Assembly (NCBI GenBank): GCA_017431345.1
Contig: JAFRLH010000078.1
Location: 1 to 64,000, forward strand
Origin: Lachnospiraceae bacterium
GTDB taxonomy: Bacteria; Bacillota; Clostridia; Lachnospirales; Lachnospiraceae
Direction of reading: 5' to 3'
Length of the DNA: 64,000 nt
Both the position numbers and the translations under genes were made by a program. Positions 19,384 to 28,422 of this stretch are shown in pieces (within the stretch, counting starts at the first letter, position 1; every line of letters begins with the position of its first letter). The notes below the pieces were generated by a model. The model had not been told where the DNA came from and did not search any database. It saw only the letters and a program-made list of their open reading frames with translations.

Positions 19384-20611
19384 GAAAAACAGGAAAAAAC
19401 GGGCCGTCCGGCTGGCGGCGGTCCTTGCGGCGGTCTGTGTCCTGTCATGGCTTTCTCCGGTGAAGGGGACAGCCGCAGGAGAAACTGATTCGCCGAAGCC
19501 TTTCAAAGCCGGGGAGACTGATACGCCGTCTGTGTTCGGCGAAGCCTTCCTGGAGGGCGAGGTCGAGAATAACGGCGGCTTTTTCGTGCGGGTCGGCGAT
19601 ACGGTCTATTTCCGCGAATACGGACAGGATGTACTGCCCGAAACCGCGCTGTTTGGTGAGTTCATCACGACCGCGGGGACGCCCGGCACATCGAAGATGA
19701 TTGCTTTTGATCCGGAGACGGGAGCCTCCCGGACGGCCTTTGAGGATGAGGGCTACGGGCGGATCTATGCTGCGGCAAACGGCTTCTGGCTGACGCAGCG
19801 GGAAGAGGACGGCGGCATGGACGACGCAGTTTATGTCAGCCCGGACGGGACGCAGCGCAGAGTCTATCCCGCGGAGCGCCCTGTCGGCGTCTCGGAGGAC
19901 GGCTCGGTGGTCGCGCTGGAGGCTTTTCCGGAGAAGGGAGGACCGGACCTGATCGCGCGCATCGGCGGAGAGGAGACTGTGAGGGCGTACCCGGAGGAGT
20001 CGGAATCTCTTGTGTTCTGCGGGGTCAGCGGGAAAGAGATCATCTTCCTTGCCAATAATTATGAAAAGAAGACTTCGGACCTGTATTCCATGAACGCTGT
20101 CAACGCGCGCCTCACGCACCTGGGGAAGGTCAGCATTCCGTACGAAGAAGAAAACGCATTTTTCGGGAGCTATCCGGAACCGAAGGGCTTTCAGATGATC
20201 CGGAAAGGTGTGGTGGTGACCTTTGGCTGGTACGAGGGAACCGGACACTTTCTTTATCAGAGCGCGTCCTTCAGGGCCGTGCCCGGAGAGGAAAACAGCC
20301 TTAAGCTGACGGCTGAGAATGTCCTGGACGAAGAGCCTGAGAAAGAGAAATTCAGCGTTTTTTACAAGGACACCGACTACAATAAGGACCCGCATCGGAT
20401 TATCCAGACGGCGGAATATATCGGCGATACGGCATATGTGATCACAGCCCTCGCCGGGCGCGCGCCGGAGGACGACATCGGCTGGCGGGAGGCTTTTCAC
20501 TGCACCGAGATGGACTGGGACCGGATCGAGCGGCCTGATTTTGCCGGAAAAGGGCAAAATAAGGCTTCCGGCAAGGTGGAGCCGATCACGAAGGTGATCT
20601 TTTCCGAATAA
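19373..20611 (+). CDS. Secreted protein of unknown function, possibly beta-propeller-like
   Basis: A 412-residue protein with a basic N-terminus and one hydrophobic segment (about residues 10-32), so exported or anchored. The rest is rich in short beta-strand-like repeats such as TSKMIAFDPETGASRTAF and KTSDLYSMNAVNARL, suggesting a propeller that senses or scaffolds. I chose ATG 19373 because it starts MRAEKNRKKRAVRLA directly before the signal segment and overlaps the upstream stop by 11 bases, implying coupling. No enzyme motif is visible. Confidence 0.65.
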   Translation: MRAEKNRKKRAVRLAAVLAAVCVLSWLSPVKGTAAGETDSPKPFKAGETDTPSVFGEAFLEGEVENNGGFFVRVGDTVYFREYGQDVLPETALFGEFITTAGTPGTSKMIAFDPETGASRTAFEDEGYGRIYAAANGFWLTQREEDGGMDDAVYVSPDGTQRRVYPAERPVGVSEDGSVVALEAFPEKGGPDLIARIGGEETVRAYPEESESLVFCGVSGKEIIFLANNYEKKTSDLYSMNAVNARLTHLGKVSIPYEEENAFFGSYPEPKGFQMIRKGVVVTFGWYEGTGHFLYQSASFRAVPGEENSLKLTAENVLDEEPEKEKFSVFYKDTDYNKDPHRIIQTAEYIGDTAYVITALAGRAPEDDIGWREAFHCTEMDWDRIERPDFAGKGQNKASGKVEPITKVIFSE

Positions 20612-20656
20612 TCAGGAAAACATTGAAAGGTATCACTATTTGAACAGGGAGGAGGC

Positions 20657-23161
20657 ATGGGAATGAAAAAGAATCTGAACCGGAACAGGCGGATGCGCCG
20701 TATGACTGCTATTCTGATGCTTTTTGCTTTGCTCGCGGCGTCGCCGGCCATGCACGCAGCGGCGGCACCGGCCACAGAGGAAACGGAGGAAGCGGCACAG
20801 GAGCGCGCGCTGACGGCGGAAGAACTCGATGAGCTCAATGAATCTCTGAATCCGGACGAAAACGGATTCTTCGCCTCCGTCTACAGCCGGCCTGAGGAGA
20901 TCGACTGGACTCAGGTGTTCTATTCCGGTGCCGGCATCAGGGCTGAAATGACTGATGAGCAGGTCAGTGAGTACGAAGACAGAAACGGTCCCGCGGTCGC
21001 CGGACTGTTCGCCGTCCGCAAAGAAGATGTGGAGCGCTTCGTAAAGGAAAAAACCGGCACGGATTATGCCGAAGCCCTGAACGGTCTCTACGGAAACTGG
21101 GATGAGATCGACGACCTGTATGTTCTGCAGCACGGCGACACAAATTACCGGCCCGTGGAATTCTTCGAGGGCACGGTATCGGAAGAGAACATCTATCATC
21201 TGCACTATATCGGCTCGGATCCCGGCTCTTATCTGCCGGAGGAGGAAATGATCCTGACCGCGCGGATTGAAGACGGGGAATGGACTTATATCTCCAATCT
21301 GAAGGCAAACGTACCGGCGCCGCTGCCGCTGCTGACCATTGACTTCTATGAGGATGAGGAGAGCGCACCGGAGCTTTCACCCGCTTACGAGATCGAGATT
21401 GAGCAGAAACCTTCGGATGAGCCCTTCAGCTGGTATTACGCCGTCATCACCGCGCAGACAGATGCCGTGAAGGTTGAGCTGACCCGCGCGGAAGACGACA
21501 CGACGCTGGAAGAAATCCTGATGCAGGAAGGTTATTACAGACCGGACGAAAGTCTTGCCGATTTCACACTGGATGAGGGTGAGTGTGCCGTGGTCAACGT
21601 CAACATGCCCTGGCATCCCGTCATCCGGATCAGTGCTTCCTGCGGCTCTTATTACGGAGATTATCTGTTCGGAAGCGACAACTGGAAACATCTGGAGGAT
21701 GAAAACGGCATTCCGCTGCAGCGCGTCATCACAGGGCATGATATCAGCGCGGAGGACAGAGGACCGTACTACAGAGATGAGACCGGACTGGCCCGGTTCC
21801 TGGAGGGAGACTGGCTTTACGAGGATGAGTCGACGGGTGAGGTCCTGGCGGCGATGCGGATCCGGGATTACCGTATGGCGGATCTGCTGATCTTCGAAGA
21901 CAACGCGGAGATCGCTTTTGACTACGGACATCTTCTGACGCCTGAGACAGGAGCACCCGACCTGATCAGCATCTCCTCCTATGACGAACACACGCTTGAA
22001 AGGCTTCCCGCCGGAATCGGCACAGGAGATTCTCTCGGAGATTATCTGATCGCAGCCCATCAGGAGGACGGTTTCCAGATCCTGGAGATGCTGCAGGTGA
22101 ACAACGGCTACGGTGCGCTCGGAACCCTGCTCGGCACAGATGAAGACGAGGTGCTGTTCAGCTTCTACCGCTATGAAGGCGCGTACAGCTGGAAGGAGGC
22201 CTATAAGAACCTGCTCGCGGATTGCCGGATCGAGACAGTTTTTGCCGAGGATGAAGAGGACTACAGCAATCTGTTTTACAGATGGTTCCTGTATGACATC
22301 GACAAAAACGGCATTCCGGAACTGATTATCCAGCATGGAAGCTGTGAGGCGGATTATAACGCCGAACTCTACACCTTCCGGAACGGAAGCGTGCGCAGCA
22401 TCCGGACGGACACCGGCGAAGAGCGGATCGGAATGGGTCACACGGCGCTGTGGACCGTGCCGGAGAAGAACGGCATTCTGCACTGCTGGGGCCATATGGG
22501 CAGCAGTCAGATCTGTGAGTGGACACTGAAAGGAACAACACTGGTACAGGGCGAGGTTCTGGCGGAAGAGTATCTGATGGATATGCCGGATGGAAGTGAT
22601 CTGACCCGCCCGGACGAACTGGTGGGAAACGCCATCCCGCTCAGCTCCTTCGAGCCGGCCGAAACGCTGCCGATCGACTGGTATGAGCGCTGGGCCGACG
22701 TTTATGCGCAGGACGAAGAACCTGAGGAAACGGAGTGGGCACAGGAGCCCGCCTTCTACAGTGAACTGAAACAGAACGGGGACGCAGAGGTTCTTGTCTG
22801 CCCGATGGACAAATACATGAATCCGGGCGGGCGCATGGCCTATGCGGATCTTTTCAGGGAAGGCGTGCTGTATGAATACACCTCCGGCGACCTGAAGATC
22901 AGCTCGGAGCACTTCGCAGACATGAACGGCGACGGACGGACCGATGTGATCCTGTATCTGAAGGAGCAGGGTTCGCAGGATCCGATGTACCGCGTCATTC
23001 TGGCATGGCAGGACAATGAAGTCTATGCCTATTCCAGTTTCGGCGCCTATGACGAAAATCTTCTGGCGGACGGCACCATCCGGTATGAAGAAACGTATCT
23101 GAAGTGCGGAATGCGGGTGCTGTTCCTGAGGGATCAGAGCTTTGCTTATTACATTCCGTAA
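20657..23161 (+). CDS. Large secreted protein with calcium-loop-like motifs
   Basis: An 834-residue exported protein with a signal peptide (MRRMTAILMLFALLAASPAM before an AHAA-like site). Two segments resemble EF-hand or dockerin-type calcium loops: YDIDKNGIPELII near residue 548 and DMNGDGRTDVILY near residue 756. These also occur in FG-GAP-like surface proteins. No catalytic motif seen. GGAGGAGG precedes the ATG at 20657; an in-frame ATG at 20663 is also possible. It is the third of three consecutive secreted proteins. Confidence 0.7.
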   Translation: MGMKKNLNRNRRMRRMTAILMLFALLAASPAMHAAAAPATEETEEAAQERALTAEELDELNESLNPDENGFFASVYSRPEEIDWTQVFYSGAGIRAEMTDEQVSEYEDRNGPAVAGLFAVRKEDVERFVKEKTGTDYAEALNGLYGNWDEIDDLYVLQHGDTNYRPVEFFEGTVSEENIYHLHYIGSDPGSYLPEEEMILTARIEDGEWTYISNLKANVPAPLPLLTIDFYEDEESAPELSPAYEIEIEQKPSDEPFSWYYAVITAQTDAVKVELTRAEDDTTLEEILMQEGYYRPDESLADFTLDEGECAVVNVNMPWHPVIRISASCGSYYGDYLFGSDNWKHLEDENGIPLQRVITGHDISAEDRGPYYRDETGLARFLEGDWLYEDESTGEVLAAMRIRDYRMADLLIFEDNAEIAFDYGHLLTPETGAPDLISISSYDEHTLERLPAGIGTGDSLGDYLIAAHQEDGFQILEMLQVNNGYGALGTLLGTDEDEVLFSFYRYEGAYSWKEAYKNLLADCRIETVFAEDEEDYSNLFYRWFLYDIDKNGIPELIIQHGSCEADYNAELYTFRNGSVRSIRTDTGEERIGMGHTALWTVPEKNGILHCWGHMGSSQICEWTLKGTTLVQGEVLAEEYLMDMPDGSDLTRPDELVGNAIPLSSFEPAETLPIDWYERWADVYAQDEEPEETEWAQEPAFYSELKQNGDAEVLVCPMDKYMNPGGRMAYADLFREGVLYEYTSGDLKISSEHFADMNGDGRTDVILYLKEQGSQDPMYRVILAWQDNEVYAYSSFGAYDENLLADGTIRYEETYLKCGMRVLFLRDQSFAYYIP

Positions 23162-23209
23162 CAGAGCATTGTTTTGACAGGCAAAATATGTTAGAATCGC
23201 CTTTGATAA

Positions 23210-23228
23210 TTGTATACAAGTGTACAAA
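23210..23228 (+). promoter_or_regulatory. GTATAC-centred palindrome, possible operator
   Basis: TTGTATACAA (23210-23219) is a perfect 10-base palindrome followed by a second half-like TGTACAA. It lies about 25-40 bases before the aminotransferase start. Palindromes of this type are typical of GntR-family operators; no regulator gene is adjacent, so the assignment is speculative. Confidence 0.3.
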
Positions 23229-23251
23229 AACGATTCAAAGGAGTGAGACAT

Positions 23252-24550
23252 ATGAAACCCTATGCCGAGATGAGCCGTGAGGAGCTGCAGCAGGAGCTCG
23301 CGGAACTGAAGAAAGAGTATCAGAAATATCAGCATTTGGAACTGCATCTGGATATGTCCCGCGGCAAACCCTGCCGGGAACAGCTGGACCTCTCGATGGG
23401 CATGATGGATGCGCTGTATTCCGGTGCCGACCTGACCTGTGAAGACGGAACGGACTGCCGTAATTACGGCGTGCTGGACGGAATTCACGAGGCGAAGGTT
23501 CTGCTGGGCGACATGATGGAGAATCACCCGGATAACATCATTATCTACGGTAATTCCTCCCTGAATATCATGTACGACACCGTCGCGCGCGCCATGACGC
23601 ACGGCATCATGGGCGGCGTGCCGTGGTGCAAACAGGACAAAATCAGGTTCCTGTGCCCGGTCCCCGGCTATGACAGGCATTTCGCGATTACGGAGTACTT
23701 CGGAATCGATATGATCCCGGTCCCGATGTCTCCGACCGGGCCGGATATGGACCTGGTCGAAAAGCTGGTCTCGGAGGACGAGACCATCAAGGGTATCTGG
23801 TGCACCCCGAAGTATTCGAATCCGCAGGGTTATTCGTACTCGAATGAGACAGTCAGACGCTTTGCGCGGCTGAAGCCGGCGGCCAAGGACTTCCGTATTT
23901 TCTGGGACAACGCGTACGGTATTCATCATCTGTACGATGTGAACCAGGACTACCTGATCGAGATCCTCGCGGAATGCAAGCGGGCAGGCAATCCGGACCT
24001 GGTCTACAAATTTGCTTCGACCTCCAAGATCACCTTCCCGGGAAGCGGAATCGCAGCGCTTGCGACGTCCGAGAACAACCTGGTGGACATCAAAAAACAG
24101 CTTAAAATCCAGACGATCGGTCACGATAAGGTGAATCAGCTGCGGCATGTTCGCTTCTTCGGCGATATCTGCGGCATGGTAGAGCACATGAGGAAGCACG
24201 CGGACATCATCCGGCCGAAGTTCGAGGCGGTGGAAGAGATTTTTGATAAGAACCTGAGCGGTCTGGAGATCGGTACCTGGACCAAGCCGAACGGCGGATA
24301 CTTCATCAGCTTCGATGCACTGCCGGGCTGTGCGAAGGAGATCGTGGCAAATGCCCAGAAGGCGGGTGTCAAGCTGACCGGTGCAGGCGCAACATGGCCG
24401 TACGGCAAAGATCCGCAGGACTCGAATATCCGGATTGCGCCGACTTATCCGCCGCTGGAGGATCTGAAGATCGCGGCGGAGCTGTTTACGCTGTGTGTGC
24501 GGATTGTCAGCATCAAAAAGATTCTGAAGGAAAAGAGTGCGGAAGCATAA
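23252..24550 (+). CDS. Class I PLP-dependent aminotransferase (Asp_aminotransf, PF12897-like)
   Basis: A 432-residue fold-type I aminotransferase. The start MKPYAEMSREELQQEL, the LDMSRGKPC segment, WDNAYGIHH (PLP ring and phenol contacts) and the lysine in FASTSKITFPGSG (Schiff base) match the MocR-like aminotransferase subgroup common in Clostridia. The substrate is not evident, possibly aspartate or alanine. AAAGGAGTGAGAC precedes the ATG, which is preferred over an upstream in-frame ATG at 23210 because it gives the family N-terminus. Confidence 0.85.
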   Translation: MKPYAEMSREELQQELAELKKEYQKYQHLELHLDMSRGKPCREQLDLSMGMMDALYSGADLTCEDGTDCRNYGVLDGIHEAKVLLGDMMENHPDNIIIYGNSSLNIMYDTVARAMTHGIMGGVPWCKQDKIRFLCPVPGYDRHFAITEYFGIDMIPVPMSPTGPDMDLVEKLVSEDETIKGIWCTPKYSNPQGYSYSNETVRRFARLKPAAKDFRIFWDNAYGIHHLYDVNQDYLIEILAECKRAGNPDLVYKFASTSKITFPGSGIAALATSENNLVDIKKQLKIQTIGHDKVNQLRHVRFFGDICGMVEHMRKHADIIRPKFEAVEEIFDKNLSGLEIGTWTKPNGGYFISFDALPGCAKEIVANAQKAGVKLTGAGATWPYGKDPQDSNIRIAPTYPPLEDLKIAAELFTLCVRIVSIKKILKEKSAEA

Positions 24551-24586
24551 GTTTTTATGACTTACGGGTCAGAAAGGAGCAGTATC

Positions 24587-25336
24587 ATGTTTTGTACCAG
24601 TTGCGGAAGTGAAGTTGCAGAGGGGCTGAAATTCTGTACAAACTGCGGCGCACCGATCGTTCCGGTGTCTCAGGCACCTGATCTGAATGAGGCGGCTGCG
24701 GCGATGGAAAATGCAGCACAGCAGAGCGCGGCCCAGGCAGCGGCACAGGCAGCGGATCCGTTTGAGCAGGTGATCCAGGAAGCACCGAAGGCACCGGATT
24801 ATAATCCGTTTGAGCCCCACAGCTCCCACCAGAATAACGCAGATGTGATTCCGCCGGTCGTACCGGCAGCGCCCCAGCAGGATACATACAATCAGCAGAA
24901 TACATACAATCAGCAGGATACGTTCAATCAGCAGAGCGACGCCGGCTCACAGAATGCTTACAGTCAGCAGAACACCTACACCCAGCAGAACGCCTACACC
25001 TATGATACGGATGCGGATTATGTGCAGGATGCTTCCAAGATGAAGACCAAAACAGCACTGATCATCGCTTATCTGCTCGGACCGATCGGCTGGCTGATTG
25101 CCTGGTTTACGGGCGACCGGAATGACCCGCTGCTTCGTTTCCACATGAATCAGCTGCTGGTGCTGCAGATTCTCAATATTATCCTGAGACTTTTTGATGA
25201 TGCGGATGCATTGGCTATGGTCGTTGTGCTCATCAGCATCTTCCTTATCGTCTGCTGGGTCATCGGTTTCATCGGCGCCATCAAGGGTCAGAAAAAGGCG
25301 ATGCCGCTGCTTTCTGAGCTCAAGATTATCAAGTAA
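24587..25336 (+). CDS. Zinc-ribbon membrane protein with Gln/Asn-rich repeat linker
   Basis: A 249-residue protein. Residues 3-22 form a zinc ribbon (CTSCG and CTNCG). A low-complexity stretch follows, including tandem repeats of YNQQNT/YNQQDT type (about residues 100-145). The C-terminal ~100 residues hold two or three membrane helices (KTALIIAYLLGPIGWLIAW and on). Such proteins are common in Firmicutes and poorly characterised. AAAGGAGCAGTATC precedes the ATG. The repeat also shows in the DNA (24885-24940). Confidence 0.75.
   Translation: MFCTSCGSEVAEGLKFCTNCGAPIVPVSQAPDLNEAAAAMENAAQQSAAQAAAQAADPFEQVIQEAPKAPDYNPFEPHSSHQNNADVIPPVVPAAPQQDTYNQQNTYNQQDTFNQQSDAGSQNAYSQQNTYTQQNAYTYDTDADYVQDASKMKTKTALIIAYLLGPIGWLIAWFTGDRNDPLLRFHMNQLLVLQILNIILRLFDDADALAMVVVLISIFLIVCWVIGFIGAIKGQKKAMPLLSELKIIK
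24885..24940 (+). repeat. Short in-frame tandem repeat, Gln/Asn-rich
   Basis: Three imperfect copies of a 18-base unit of the form GATACATACAATCAGCAG encode (D/N)TYNQQ-type hexapeptides inside the zinc-ribbon protein. It is a likely site of slippage and length variation. Confidence 0.7.
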
Positions 25337-25375
25337 GATATTTCTGCCGCAGAGCAGGAAAGGATTGTCAGTTTT

Positions 25376-27199
25376 ATGAGTGAAACATCAGGCGCTCAGC
25401 AGAATATACGGAATTTCTGCATCGTGGCGCATATTGATCACGGGAAGTCCACGCTGGCGGACCGGATGATTGAACAGACCGGCCTTCTGACCAGCCGTGA
25501 GATGCAGGATCAGATCCTGGACAATATGGACCTGGAGCGGGAACGCGGAATTACAATCAAGTCGCAGGCCGTGCGTCTGATTTACCGGGCGAAAGACGGG
25601 CAGGAGTATATCTTCAACCTGATCGACACCCCCGGACATGTTGATTTCAACTATGAAGTGAGCCGGTCCCTGGCCGCGTGCGACGGAGCCATTCTGGTCG
25701 TGGATGCGACTCAGGGAATCCAGGCCCAGACACTGGCCAATGTCTATCTGGCTCTGGAACATGACCTGGATGTCTTCCCGGTCATCAATAAGATCGATCT
25801 GCCCAGCGCCATGCCGGAAGAGGTGAAGCAGGAGATCGAGGACGTCATCGGCATTGAGGCGATGGACGCGCCGCTGATCTCCGCCAAGCAGGGGATCGGC
25901 ATTGAAGATGTCCTGGAGGCGGTCGTCGCAAAGCTTCCCGCGCCGGACGGAGATCCGGAGGCACCGTTAAAAGCGCTGATCTTTGATTCACTGTATGATT
26001 CCTACAAGGGCGTCATTGTCTTCCTGCGGGTCCGCGACGGCAGACTCCGGAAGGGCATGAAGGTCAGAATGATGGCCAGCGGCGCCGAGGCCGAGGTGGT
26101 TGAAGTAGGCTACTTCGGACCGGGACGTTTTATCCCCTGCGATGAGCTCGCCGCAGGTGCGGTCGGGTATTTCACCGCTTCGATCAAGAACATCCGCGAC
26201 GCGCGGGTCGGCGATACGGTGACGGAGAAAAACCGCCCCTGCACAGAACCCCTGCCGGGCTACAAGAAAGCTCAGCCGATGGTTTACTGCGGCCTGTATC
26301 CCTCAGATTCAGCCCGCTATCCGGACTTAAAGGATGCACTGGAAAAGCTGCAGCTCAACGACGCTGCGCTTTCTTTTGAGCCGGAGACCTCTCTGGCACT
26401 GGGCTTCGGCTTCCGCTGCGGCTTCCTCGGACTTCTGCATATGGAAGTCGTGCTGGAACGGCTGGAACGTGAATACGATCTGGACCTGATCTCCACAGCA
26501 CCTGGCGTCATTTACAAAATCTACAAGACAGACGGCACGATGGTGGAGCTGACCAATCCCTCCAATCTGCCCGATCCCTCTCAGATCGAGCGCATGGAGG
26601 AACCGATCGTGAACGCCGAGATCATGGTCACGACCGATTACATCGGCCCGATCATGCAGCTGTGCCAGGAGCGCAGAGGCCGCTACCTGTCCACTGACTA
26701 TATCGAGAAGACACGGGCAGTGCTCAAGTACGAACTTCCTCTGAATGAGATTATTTATGATTTCTTCGATGCACTGAAAAGCCGGTCCAGAGGCTATGCG
26801 TCCTTCGACTATGAGCTGAAGGCGTACGAACCCTCCACCCTGGTCAAAATGGACATTCTTGTCAACAAGGAGCCGGTGGATGCGCTGTCGTTCATCGTGC
26901 ACGCGGACGGCGCCTACGAGCGCGGCCGCAAAATGTGCGAGAAGCTCAAGGACGAGATTCCGAGACAGTTGTTCGACGTCCCGATTCAGGCGGCCGTCGG
27001 CGGACGGATTATCGCCAGGGAAACCGTGAAGGCCATGCGCAAGGACGTTCTGGCCAAGTGCTACGGCGGCGATATTTCGAGAAAGAAGAAGCTGCTCGAG
27101 AAACAGAAGGAAGGCAAGAAACGGATGCAGATCGTCGGAAACGTTGAAATTCCGAAGGAAGCATTCATGAACGTGCTGAAGCTGGACAGCGGAGACTGA
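25376..27199 (+). CDS. lepA: Elongation factor 4 (LepA)
   Basis: A ribosome-bound GTPase. The 607-residue protein has G1 [14 protein letters not shown]3 DTPGHVDF, G4 NKIDLP, and the LepA-specific C-terminal domain (KEGKKRMQ...[12 protein letters not shown]). Length is standard. hemW overlaps its stop by one base (TGATG), the usual lepA-hemW arrangement in Firmicutes. Confidence 0.97.
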   Translation: MSETSGAQQNIRNFCIVAHIDHGKSTLADRMIEQTGLLTSREMQDQILDNMDLERERGITIKSQAVRLIYRAKDGQEYIFNLIDTPGHVDFNYEVSRSLAACDGAILVVDATQGIQAQTLANVYLALEHDLDVFPVINKIDLPSAMPEEVKQEIEDVIGIEAMDAPLISAKQGIGIEDVLEAVVAKLPAPDGDPEAPLKALIFDSLYDSYKGVIVFLRVRDGRLRKGMKVRMMASGAEAEVVEVGYFGPGRFIPCDELAAGAVGYFTASIKNIRDARVGDTVTEKNRPCTEPLPGYKKAQPMVYCGLYPSDSARYPDLKDALEKLQLNDAALSFEPETSLALGFGFRCGFLGLLHMEVVLERLEREYDLDLISTAPGVIYKIYKTDGTMVELTNPSNLPDPSQIERMEEPIVNAEIMVTTDYIGPIMQLCQERRGRYLSTDYIEKTRAVLKYELPLNEIIYDFFDALKSRSRGYASFDYELKAYEPSTLVKMDILVNKEPVDALSFIVHADGAYERGRKMCEKLKDEIPRQLFDVPIQAAVGGRIIARETVKAMRKDVLAKCYGGDISRKKKLLEKQKEGKKRMQIVGNVEIPKEAFMNVLKLDSGD

Positions 27200-28395
27200 T
27201 GCAGGATTTATCCATTTATATTCACATCCCGTTCTGTGTCAGGAAGTGCGCTTACTGCGACTTTCTTTCCTCGCCGCAGGACGAAGAGACAAGGGAAAAA
27301 TATGTGTGTGCGCTTGTGCGGAGCATCCGCGCAGGCGCCCCTTTTTGTGCTCCGGTTGAGCAAAATCAGGCCCATGAAGATTCCTGCAGTGCGGAGAAAT
27401 GCAGAGCGGAGGATCGCCTGGTCCGGACCATCTATCTGGGCGGCGGGACCGCCTCGCTCCTTACGCCGGGGCAGATTCTGCGGATTCTGGAGGCGGTTTT
27501 TGATACATTCCGGGTGGATCCGGATGCGGAAATAACGCTCGAGTGCAATCCCGGAACCGCTTCGCCGGAAAATCTGCTCGCCTTCAGACGGTGCGATGTG
27601 AACCGCCTCTCCGTCGGTGTTCAGTCCATGAATGACCGGGAACTGGCCATGCTGGGGCGGATCCACACGGCGCAGGACGCTGTCCGCACAGTTCGGGCGG
27701 CCCGGGGAGCCGGCTTTGAAAACTTAAGTCTGGATCTGATGAGCGCACTGCCGGGGCAGGATTTTGAGACATTCCGGGCATCCCTGCACGGCATTATGCA
27801 GATGGAACCGGAACATCTTTCGGTCTACAGTCTCATCCTTGAAGAGGGGACGCCGCTGGCTGAGCGGGCCCTGAAAGGGACGCTTCCTGAAATTCCGGGT
27901 GACGAAGAAGACAGAAGGATGTATTATTATACGCGGGAATATCTTGAACGGTTCGGGCTGGAGCAGTATGAAATCTCCAATTATGCCCTGCCGGGAAGAC
28001 AGAGCAGTCACAATGTCGGATACTGGACAGGACGTGAATATCTCGGCTTCGGCCTCGGAGCGGCGTCCTGGTATGCCGGAAGACGTTTTCATGTGACCCG
28101 CAGTCTGCAGCAGTTTATCGAGGATCCCTGTCATGAGAAGAACCTGGAGGAGATCTCCGTTTTGTCCCTGCGGGAACAGATGGAGGAATTTATGTTCCTG
28201 GGACTTCGCATGACGCAGGGTGTATCCGGAAAAGACTTTCTGCAGCGGTTCGGACAGGAGATGGACGAAGTCTACCGGGATCCGATCAGGCGCTTTACGG
28301 ACGCGGGACTGCTCGTCAGAGAAGAAGACCGGATCCGGCTGACCTTCCGGGGACTGGATCTGGCAAATACGGTGATGGCAGAATTTCTGCTGTAA
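27199..28395 (+). CDS. hemW: HemW-type radical SAM heme chaperone
   Basis: A 398-residue radical-SAM protein with IHIPFCVRKCAYCDF (CxxxCxxC, about residues 11-20), YLGGGTAS, and NRLSVGVQS, typical of HemW, a heme-binding relative of coproporphyrinogen oxidase HemN. An extra ~25-residue segment between residues 49 and 75 (rich in Cys, Gln and Glu) is unusual at this place. It overlaps lepA by one base. Confidence 0.92.
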   Translation: MQDLSIYIHIPFCVRKCAYCDFLSSPQDEETREKYVCALVRSIRAGAPFCAPVEQNQAHEDSCSAEKCRAEDRLVRTIYLGGGTASLLTPGQILRILEAVFDTFRVDPDAEITLECNPGTASPENLLAFRRCDVNRLSVGVQSMNDRELAMLGRIHTAQDAVRTVRAARGAGFENLSLDLMSALPGQDFETFRASLHGIMQMEPEHLSVYSLILEEGTPLAERALKGTLPEIPGDEEDRRMYYYTREYLERFGLEQYEISNYALPGRQSSHNVGYWTGREYLGFGLGAASWYAGRRFHVTRSLQQFIEDPCHEKNLEEISVLSLREQMEEFMFLGLRMTQGVSGKDFLQRFGQEMDEVYRDPIRRFTDAGLLVREEDRIRLTFRGLDLANTVMAEFLL

Positions 28396-28422
28396 TGTCC
28401 GTACAATCGGAAAGGAATCACC

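Noticed and set aside
23174-23197. Promoter TTGACA / TAGAAT before the aminotransferase
   Set aside because: The spacer is only 12 bases, too short for a sigma-A promoter.
21377-24199. 940-residue minus-strand open frame
   Set aside because: It runs antisense across the secreted-protein and aminotransferase genes, which have motifs, signal peptides and ribosome sites; it is a shadow of GC-rich codon use.
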